Assembly (NCBI GenBank): GCA_037976565.1
Contig: CP137666.1
Coordinates: 7,614,582-7,678,581 of the forward strand
Length of the DNA: 64,000 nucleotides
Source of the DNA: Mesocentrotus franciscanus
Lineage: Eukaryota; Echinodermata; Echinoidea; Camarodonta; Strongylocentrotidae
Direction: 5' to 3'
How positions within the stretch are numbered: position 1 is the stretch's first letter; every line of letters begins with the position of its first letter. The notes below the pieces were generated by a model, which searched no databases, had not been told where the DNA came from, and saw only the letters and a list, made by a program, of their open reading frames with translations. Shown here in pieces: positions 59,503-64,000 of the stretch. The position numbers were made by a program, and so were the translations under genes.

Positions 59503-62500
59503 TCTTGTATCACATCTGTTTATTGTCAGTGGGCTACCTCTACTTCTCCCTAGATCTGTTGCCTGCCCTCTCTGACCCCTTCCCCCTCTCTCTCTCTCTC
59601 TCTCTTCTTGTATCACATCTGTTTATTGTCAGTGGGCTACCCCTACTTCTCCCTAGATCTGTTGTCTCCTCTTTGACCCCCTCCCCCTCTCTCTCTCTCT
59701 CTCTCTCTTCTTGTATCGCATCTGTTTATTGTCAGTGGGCTACCCCTACTTCTCCCTAGATATGTTGCCTGTTCTCTCTGACCCCCCTCTCTCTCTCTCT
59801 CTTCTTGTATCACATCTGTTTATTGTCAGTGGGCTACCCCTACTTCCCCCCTTCTCCCTAGATCTGTTGCATTCTCTCTGCAATGACCCCCCTCTCCCCC
59901 TCTCTCTCTCTCTCTCTTCTTGTCTGCATCTCCCTTCCAATCACATTTTCTATTTCTACCTCTTTTCTTTCTCTCTCTCTCTCTCTCTCTCTGTCTCTAT
60001 GTATCTCCCTCTATTTAAATTCCCATTTTCCCGACTCTATTTCTATTCGTCTTTCCTCTCTCGTAATATATTTTGAGTATAGTTCAAGAGGGAAAACAAT
60101 TAAAGGGACTGTTCTGTAAACGTTAATATCGCATTTCTGTCTTAGAATAATCTTTTTATAGCAGCTTTTAATGGAACTTGTAAATAGTCAAACGAATTCT
60201 TAAAGGGACTTTATAACATTGTTCAGATGAGAGAAAATGGTGCTAAGGTAGTGACTTCAATGCTTAATGTACAAATTAAAGATAATCTGAAAGTTTAAGT
60301 GAAAACAGACCATTATTAATGATAACAATTGGGAAAAAATGATCTGATCGATTCCTTAATTCTCCAAACTATATTATTAGAATTTAATTACATTTTAGGT
60401 GAATGTAAATCGTCACAAAGCAATGACTTGGCTCTATATACCATTCCAGACATTTAAGTGTTGAAAGATTTTTAAAAGCCTGTTTTAAGTCTTATTTTCG
60501 TGGAAAAACGGTTGAGAAAATTCAAAAATGGTTGGGAGAATTTACTGTTAGAGGGTGTCGCACAGTGACGCCTTCAAAGAAAACATAAATATTTTTGTGG
60601 TTTGAGAATTTTTCAGGATTTTTGCATGTTAGAGGGTACATGCAGTAGAAGGAATATAATAAGTAACATTTCATACAAAAATTACGTAGTTTTTTTCATC
60701 AACCTTCTACAATGTTACCGAGTCACTTTAGGGGGGGGGGGCTTTATTGCGTTCAGTGATTAGTCCCTGTCTCTACGGCAACTGAGTTTGAAGTGGATCT
60801 ACCTCCTAACTGATATTACTGAAAGGAAAATAAGACAATCCAGAACAGCTATTATGAGTTTCACGGGAAAGTTGCCTCGTAAAACCTGATCCTCTATAGA
60901 GGGCGACAGTCCAAAAAGAACATTTCGAGCACAACGAGTTTACTTATACAGTAGTGTATTAATACCTCCATACTTATAGTTTGCTATTTGATTATCGGAC
61001 TTGAAATGAATAGACTGAACCCCTGTATCTAGCTGCATTTGACATTGATGAGTGTCTGCATATATTAGGAGTACAACTACATATAAAGTGTAAAATTATT
61101 GACAAGGAAAGTAAACAATGTTTTGAACTCTCGTATACATGTCAGAGGAAATAAACGATAATTAATGTGATTCATTTTTACTTCTGAGTCGTTTATCCAG
61201 CCGTTTATTTCATCTTGTAATTCATAATTCTATTCGTTATTGTTTTACTGAATGCATGTTGATTTTTTATACGGAAATAAAACAAACAGACAAACAAACA
61301 TACAGCAAATTCAAAAATCAGATTCAGATTAAAGAGGCTGAAATCTGTAAAAAAAACTAGGGCAAAAACAAATCGACAACGACAACAACAGCAAAAACAA
61401 CAACAACAAACAGACAAACATTCAAACAAACAGACAAACAATCCGGCAAACAAACAAAGCAATAGATATTGTAAGTAAACGGGGGCAGTGGCATGTCCGG
61501 AATAGGGGTGAAGACAGCAAAAGGTTTGGGTCAACGGCACCCGGGATGCCAAAATACATTCCACCCCGGCACCCGCATAGGCAAAATACGTTACATCCCC
61601 CGGCTTCTGGGTTGCCGAAATACATTCCCCATTCCGACCACCCCCCCCCCCCTCGGGCATTATAAACGCTTAAAATCCACAAAGAGACTTACAGCAAACG
61701 CTACACCTTTCCTCTGCATGGTGTTCTTAAGATGTTTCCTCCACGACTTCCACACGGGAGCCGCCAATCGGTGAAGTTCGTCTTTCGGTAGATGGTTGAT
61801 GTCGGAAACTTTCGAACCAAGATGGCGACGGCGTGGAGGAGATGGAGGAGGAGGAATGCTCGATGTGTTTTTTTCCTTGTAGAGCAGGGTCTGAACTGGA
61901 ATCGACATCTTATGAGGGCAATTCCAGTTCTTTCGAAAAACTGACGGGCGTGAACACACAAAGAGAAGTACGTGCAATGAACGGCAAATCAAACTCGAAA
62001 AAGAGAACTTTTATACTTCTAATAATTCATAATTATTTAAGAAGGCATATTAAAAATTATGTTAACAATAAAAAAGAGGCCACATTTTAGTAAAATTCTG
62101 TAAATTCTGAATTCTGTAAAAGAAGGCGCAAGCACAAAATCTTTGAAAAGAAAGGAAGAAGAAAAAAAAAGGGAGAGAAAAAAAAGACGAAAGCCGGGGG
62201 GTCCGCCTATGGGTAATGTTGCTCTATTATTTTGCTGGACGCTTGGGATTGATCAACTGAAATTTCTGATGCAGTTGAAATAATTTATCACACAGTTCAA
62301 AGAGAAACTTCTCAGACGGTCGAAATTTTCACAAATTAGACATTATCAATGGAAAGAGGGCCGGTAGGGACCAAAATGACCCTTGGTTATAATTTACTTT
62401 GATATTGGAATTAAAATAATACAGAGCCACAATCGTGATGATGATCATTGAAGTGGGTCCAAACATTGAAGGGGGCATGAAAATTGCCTTTTCAGGCTCC

Positions 62501-63268
62501 TTTCCCCTCTCCCTCTATAACTCCCCCTTTCTCTCTATCTAGTTCCCTCAGATTGTTTGTACCACACTCTTAAATTAGATCCGGCTGCATGTACGATGGT
62601 CCAAACTGGAAACATGCATTATTTAGCGATCTATTCATTAACTATTCCCGCCCTACTTCAGTAATATTTTTGGCCTCAGAAAAAAACTTCGTTGTACAAG
62701 ATCCGACCCTAGGAAACTATGGCTTATAGACTATAGCCAATTAAAAAAAAAAACGGTAAAAGGTGCCTTGCATAATAAACGAAGCCAACTTATGGAATGA
62801 GTTTGATTATCCTTCCTCCACGTTAACGTCAATATCAAATTATAAAGACCACCTAAACAACAACCACAAGTTTGTTTCTTTTTTATTGTTTGGCTTGGAC
62901 CCCTTTGAAAAACAGCTTTTAGCTGACAACGGCAATCAAACCCATGAGTGGTGAATAAATAAATCAAAATCAAATCAAATTATATCTCATAGATCTAATT
63001 ATCTCCCTATCTACCCCTTTCTTTCTTTCTGTCTTTCTCTCGCTCTCCTTCCATTTAGCCTCTCTTTTTGTATTTCTCTCTGTCCTTTGATGAGAACATG
63101 TGCCCCTGTGCCCCCGAGGCCGTATCCCTGGTAGTTTTACGTCACTGTAGATTTTATGCTCTTTTCTAGTCTTATACAAACCTTGTTTCCGTATCGCTCT
63201 CTTTCTCTGGCCTCCATGCTGATGAAACGGTCGATGGCTCCGGGTGTTTTTGTCCTTGGGAAAGCCAT
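37309..63268 (-). CDS. CNBD2: CNBD2-like cyclic-nucleotide-binding protein, at least 14 coding exons
   Basis: Twelve exons from 52951 to 37309 join in phase with GT-AG borders; two more lie upstream. The centre matches CNBD2 (CRIS), a mammalian cAMP-binding protein of sperm: PLERFRKAGRQVKFMCG, LSFNATDYRSK, YGRRRVVIRKG, FYFIFSGMVGV, GASFGEIALLKDSRRKATVV and TEFLVVDSDDFF. The phosphate-binding cassette of CNB domain 1 keeps the FGE glutamate and an Arg before KATVV, so nucleotide binding is plausible. CNB domain 2 (LDLFSTWSS... to VLKLVDL, resuming at VYIQVDALRPGDFF) is split by ~170 residues of low complexity and lacks the cassette residues. About 1,070 residues are visible against 576 in human CNBD2. 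The extra length is the acidic exon 3, the domain-2 insert and a Ser/Arg-rich tail. The N-terminus is incompletely resolved. Confidence 0.88.
38032..38387. mobile_element. Two head-to-tail palindromic MITEs beside exon 13 donor
   Basis: First palindrome 38032-38223, second 38222-38387. Both start TAGGGACTTTTAGATTT, include CACGTT/AACGTG and CCTTTTAAGGCA blocks, and close with the reverse complement. TA is at both outer ends, compatible with a TA target site. Each could fold into a long hairpin in RNA. The right edge is 9 bp from the donor of exon 13. Confidence 0.85.
38398..38845 (-). CDS. CNBD2: CNBD2-like exon 13: end of CNB domain 2 and basic region
   Basis: 448 bp encoding GIQGIKGEMPHLSLVSHGCE, VIRISMSKFREFADDETL, then LELWRSFQKQNKWRNFKNGV, comparable to the FLQQNSWNIFRKDLLQLLV region of human CNBD2. 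It ends in RSPRPRRRG. Donor GAGgtaata abuts the MITE. Confidence 0.92.
39435..39505 (-). pseudogene. Decayed copy 1 of CNBD2-like exon 12
   Basis: On the minus strand it reads YIQVDALRSSDFF, against YIQVDALRPGDFF in the real exon ~290 bp away, but the donor is ctcagt in place of gtaagt and the upstream part is diverged. Flanking GACCACACCCTAA is also repeated. Confidence 0.85.
39586..39665 (-). pseudogene. Decayed copy 2 of CNBD2-like exon 12
   Basis: Ends GGACCAGGTGACTTCTTT followed by an intact gtgagt donor, encoding GPGDFF, but has an in-frame TAA about ten codons upstream and is diverged further left. Confidence 0.8.
39732..39864 (-). CDS. CNBD2: CNBD2-like exon 12
   Basis: 133 bp between CATTACAG and gtaagt, encoding FSEPTEDMPRLPNHITLGLE, then VYIQVDALRPGDFF, the strand-turn before the cassette position of CNB domain 2. 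Two decayed copies lie in the next intron. Confidence 0.93.
40382..40592 (-). CDS. CNBD2: CNBD2-like exon 11 (insert in CNB domain 2)
   Basis: 211 bp from CCATCAG to gtacgt, in phase both sides. Polar low-complexity sequence (RTRNHIADNAHDD, RRSKSATVRLKVPSDK, VYRSNSRVSSVNHGRT). No domain recognised; it forms part of the insert between the two halves of CNB domain 2. Confidence 0.85.
41006..41300 (-). CDS. CNBD2: CNBD2-like exon 10
   Basis: 295 bp. It begins GRADVLKLVDLAQLYLSKQA, equal to GSCEVLRLLDL of human CNBD2, then turns into a Gln/His/Ser-rich insert (HQQYQQHQQSQ). Acceptor CCACAAG, donor gtgagt. Confidence 0.92.
41967..42105 (-). CDS. CNBD2: CNBD2-like exon 9: start of CNB domain 2
   Basis: 139 bp encoding SRLDLFSTWSSESVEEISDM, then WLFIVTK. 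It matches KMELFASWSDEKLWQLV and PFIMFISKG of human CNBD2. Confidence 0.93.
42480..42966 (+). mobile_element. Non-LTR retrotransposon remnant (RT 3' end)
   Basis: Encodes LGVYINEKLDWSDHVKHI, LYNSLILPHISYCNILWASS and KKSVRICTRAGYLDHATPLF, the typical end of a LINE reverse transcriptase. There is a frame slip near 42530. It lies in the intron between exons 9 and 8, antisense to the host gene. It has no 5' part or tail and is clearly dead. Confidence 0.85.
43012..43163 (-). CDS. CNBD2: CNBD2-like exon 8: phosphate-binding cassette
   Basis: 152 bp encoding EIALLKDSRRKATVVCLENT, then EFLVVDSDDFFENNLHLHI. With exon 7 it forms FGEIALL...RKATVV, the cassette of CNB domain 1, closer to the PKA regulatory-subunit consensus than human CNBD2 (GEMDVL). 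Confidence 0.95.
43726..43882 (-). CDS. CNBD2: CNBD2-like exon 7: CNB domain 1 beta roll
   Basis: 157 bp encoding YGRRRVVIRKGHPGFSFYFI, then FSGMVGVTLEEDEMN and ILKKGASFG. Strong match to [20 protein letters not shown] of human CNBD2. Confidence 0.97.
44523..44686 (-). CDS. CNBD2: CNBD2-like exon 6
   Basis: 164 bp encoding FTWPETARDVLLKPSVDRTP, then DDIRLVRSLMRGLYSFRKYS and LQDLICKVIRYAK, the helix that precedes CNB domain 1. Confidence 0.95.
44768..44847. repeat. Imperfect CAT/CCA trinucleotide repeat
   Basis: ATCATCATTACTACCACC-type triplets over ~80 bases, just upstream (minus sense) of exon 6. Confidence 0.85.
45209..45430 (-). CDS. CNBD2: CNBD2-like exon 5
   Basis: 222 bp encoding PLERFRKAGRQVKFMCGVQI, a middle part with IADLMEKMSRTPSVVYIP, and LSFNATDYRSKYE. 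Typical pre-CNB region of CNBD2 proteins. Confidence 0.93.
45889..45927 (-). CDS. CNBD2: CNBD2-like exon 4 (39 bp microexon)
   Basis: Bounded by CTACACAG and gtaaga, phase 0 on both sides, encoding LRSDDGHTIPSLT. No similarity check is possible at this size; splice signals and phase support it. It could be alternatively included. Confidence 0.7.
47318..47378. repeat. (GA)n microsatellite
   Basis: About 60 bases of AG repeats interrupted by GGGGAGAGGGAAGG. Confidence 0.95.
47845..47861. mobile_element. hAT-style terminus fragment
   Basis: TTGTGGATCCGCCCCTG, the right-end form of CAGGGGCGGATCC elements. No partner end found. Confidence 0.4.
50667..50686. mobile_element. hAT-style left terminus
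   Basis: CAGGGGCGGATTCAGGATTT followed by G/A-rich sequence with AAAAAGGGGCAC, typical of marine hAT non-autonomous elements. Right end not located. Confidence 0.45.
51005..51163. mobile_element. 159 bp palindromic MITE
   Basis: Begins GGGCCCCGTTGCATAAAACT and ends with its reverse complement. The inner ACCATTGATGGTAAC blocks also pair, leaving a short GATTGGCTG-containing centre. No coding capacity, no certain target duplication. Confidence 0.85.
51214..51337 (+). mobile_element. SINE/LINE 3' tail with (ATT)n
   Basis: GAGCGCCTTGAGTGTCAAG, GAGCGCTATACAAGAACCC, then an (ATT)n tract of ~24 bases. This is the usual 3' end of dispersed retroposons in marine animals. Confidence 0.6.
52362..52951 (-). 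CDS. CNBD2: CNBD2-like exon 3: acidic low-complexity region
   Basis: 590 bp between CCCTAG and gtaaga. Starts IDLLHLHDLVDRILKTMDV, then is dominated by Asp, Glu, Gly, Ser and Asn (VEVEEGVEIEIISLEQVMDD, LDLDDDLRERMSSGGSVYDD), ending DDVFDDE. Not part of human CNBD2. Entry phase is 1, which does not match the exit phase of exon 2, so either an exon is missing between them or a downstream acceptor (after ATCTTGAAG) is used. Confidence 0.8.
58383..59880. repeat. 12-unit ~100 bp minisatellite with internal (CT)n
   Basis: Each unit has TTGTATCACATCTGTTTATT, GTCAGTGGGCTACC, CTCCCTAGATCTGTTG and then a CT run of variable length. GTCAGTGGGCTAC (one unit has GTCAGTGGGTTAC) occurs twelve times. Units differ mainly in CT length. 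A hAT-type element interrupts the second unit. Confidence 0.95.
58537..58870. mobile_element. 334 bp hAT-type MITE inserted in the minisatellite
   Basis: Starts CAGTGGCGGATCCAGGGGCC; the reverse complement of its end reads CAGGGGCCGACCCAGC. The 8 bp CTTCTCTC directly flanks both sides (58529-58536 and 58871-58878). Removing the element and one duplicate restores GTTGTCTTCTCTCTGACCCC, exactly the sequence of neighbouring units. Inside are two copies of CTGGCGCCCAAGGGGTGGCG ~93 bp apart. No coding capacity. Confidence 0.92.
61268..61460. repeat. CAAA/CAGA-rich low-complexity tract
   Basis: AACAAACAGACAAACA-type runs interspersed with AACAACAAC, immediately downstream (minus sense) of exon 2. 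Confidence 0.85.
61500..61660. repeat. Three diverged ~45 bp tandem units
   Basis: Units around GGGATGCCAAAATACATTCC, GCATAGGCAAAATACGTTAC and GGTTGCCGAAATACATTCCC, each preceded by a C-rich block. Confidence 0.6.
61693..61908 (-). CDS. CNBD2: CNBD2-like exon 2
   Basis: 216 bp. Encodes a Pro-rich start (SIPPPPSPPRRRHLGSK), then INHLPKDELHRLAAPVWKSW and RKHLKNTMQRKGVAFA before gtaagt. Acceptor taken as CATAAG before ATGTCG, so the exon could also be a first coding exon starting at that ATG. An alternative acceptor (ATTCCAG, exon from 61895) fits another reading of exon 1. Confidence 0.7.
62763..62985 (+). mobile_element. LINE 3' end remnant with AAATC-rich tail
   Basis: Encodes CIINEANLWNEFDYPSSTLT and SISNYKDHLNN, resembling the LWN-LP--I--S-S---FK end of LINE reverse transcriptases. 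It is followed by GAATAAATAAATCAAAATCA. Plus strand, antisense to the host gene. Confidence 0.65.
63182..63268 (-). CDS. CNBD2: CNBD2-like exon 1 (start uncertain)
   Basis: 87 bp from ATG in the context CACAATGG to the donor AACAAGgtttgt, encoding MAFPRTKTPGAIDRFISMEA then RERERYGNK, phase 0, joining exon 2 at MSIPVQ. The third codon positions are C/G-rich, which supports this frame. Another frame from 63356 (MSSPHSLDDIHEEERDEHEE) is also open and would fit the alternative exon 2 acceptor. Sequence upstream has stops nearby. Confidence 0.5.
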
Positions 63269-63582
63269 TGTGATCACCATCTCTGTCATGCATGTCTTCC
63301 TCATGCTCATCTCGTTCTTCCTCATGGATGTCATCCAAACTATGCGGCGACGACATGGCCCTTGTGAGTTTCCGGACTCCAATTTTCACGGATCTGTTCA
63401 CATTTGGCTGATCGGACAATAAAGTGGAAAACTACTCTACCTGCATAGGCTGTAGATTGTCTAAGCTCTTGCAATAGTGTTCACTAGATCTACGTGATAT
63501 TCTAATCAAGAGTAAGTCTGGCAGAGAGGGTGATATATTCAGCTGATCCTCTCTACTTGTACTTTGCATCAGACATCATTAA

Positions 63583-63605
63583 TCTAGCTAGCTAGCTAGC
63601 TAGCT
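63583..63605. repeat. (CTAG)n microsatellite
   Basis: Five and a half self-complementary CTAG tetramers in a row. Confidence 0.95.
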
Positions 63606-63761
63606 TGACTGGTTCTTATTTTGATGCGCGCCAATTGGCTTAGCTGTACGCGTTCGCGTTGTGCTAGCGCCTAGCGCAGTCTACGCGCTAAAGAGGGGTG
63701 TAAAGTTAACCCCCTCTCATTCAAGCTTACCCATTTGGCGGACCACACCCAACTCTGCGCC

Positions 63762-63795
63762 TTCTCTCCCTCTCTGTCTCTCTCTCTCTCTCTCC
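63762..63795. repeat. (CT)n microsatellite
   Basis: CTTCTCTCCCTCTCTG followed by about nine CT units. Confidence 0.9.
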
Positions 63796-64000
63796 ATTGA
63801 TATAACTGTTAGTCTATGGGATATATGGTGCAAAAATCGACCTGACTTTCAGAGCGTCTAAAAACTCATTCATGGACACAAAATGTAATCCCCCCGTATT
63901 TTTCAAGAGAGCAAAAAAGCATTAGGTAAGGGTTAGGGTTATTCAACTTGGCATTGCGGATCTTGTTTCGGTGGCTACGCAGATACAGCAAGCAAGGGCT

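Larger units (their letters stand above)
52952..61692 (-). other. CNBD2-like intron 2 (possibly containing a missed exon)
   Basis: 8.7 kb with no exon recognised, although a phase mismatch suggests one. Contains the 58383-59880 minisatellite with its hAT insertion, a CAAA-rich tract (61268-61460) and a short repeat at 61500-61660. Confidence 0.55.
63420..64000. other. Upstream region of the CNBD2-like gene
   Basis: No exon or promoter motif recognised. Contains a (CTAG)n stretch at 63583-63605 and (CT)n at 63762-63795. Confidence 0.5.

Noticed and set aside
58383..59880. CRISPR-like regular repeat array
   Set aside because: Repeats are ~100 bp with CT-run length variation and no unique spacers; it is a minisatellite in an animal intron.
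63156..63422. Plus-strand hydrophobic frame opposite CNBD2-like exon 1
   Set aside because: Antisense shadow of the exon; no splice or start support.
63928..63945. Telomere-like GGGTTAGGGTTA
   Set aside because: Only two units, not an array.

Overview
This is eukaryotic (animal) DNA. It has GT-AG introns, AATAAA signals, long intronic CT/GA microsatellites and many short inverted-repeat transposons. The gene content (an SLC25A39/40-type mitochondrial carrier and a CNBD2-type sperm cyclic-nucleotide receptor) and the dispersed-repeat styles suggest a marine invertebrate deuterostome, most likely an echinoderm such as a sea urchin. The species call is inference. No prokaryotic features, CRISPR arrays or convincing tRNA/rRNA genes were seen.

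Layout. Positions 1-9160 and 10543-19722 are two near-identical direct copies of one ~9.2 kb block, separated by a 500-base run of N (9161-9660) and ~0.9 kb of other sequence. Each copy carries a 2.8 kb long-inverted-repeat element, a TA-flanked MITE, a hAT-like element filled with a minisatellite, and the first coding exon of the carrier gene. In the left copy that exon is frameshifted by 4 bp and leads into the gap. In the right copy it is intact and splices in phase to nine more exons. The plus-strand carrier gene therefore runs from 16611 to 31202 (10 exons, 468 residues predicted). Its introns hold decayed copies of its own exons, a TCCGTCC-type tandem repeat and a 285 bp MITE.

From 31203 to 37308 is the convergent intergenic interval, holding the carrier 3'UTR, a 440 bp MITE and a CT microsatellite. 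From 63268 down to 37309 on the minus strand is a CNBD2-like gene with at least 14 coding exons and over 1,000 residues. It has an acidic low-complexity N-terminal region, a well-preserved first cyclic-nucleotide-binding domain, and a second, split and degenerate one followed by a Ser/Arg-rich tail. Its introns hold two decayed copies of exon 12, a double palindromic MITE ending 9 bp from a splice donor, LINE 3' remnants, a SINE-like tail, and a 12-unit minisatellite (58383-59880) interrupted by a hAT-type MITE with an exact 8 bp target-site duplication.

The two genes share no obvious pathway: one predicts mitochondrial glutathione/iron physiology, the other sperm cAMP signalling. They are simply tail-to-tail neighbours. 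The main points of interest are the His-rich presequence-like extension and Cys-poor loop of the carrier, repeated local exon duplication followed by decay in both genes, and several transposons whose ends and target sites can be read directly.
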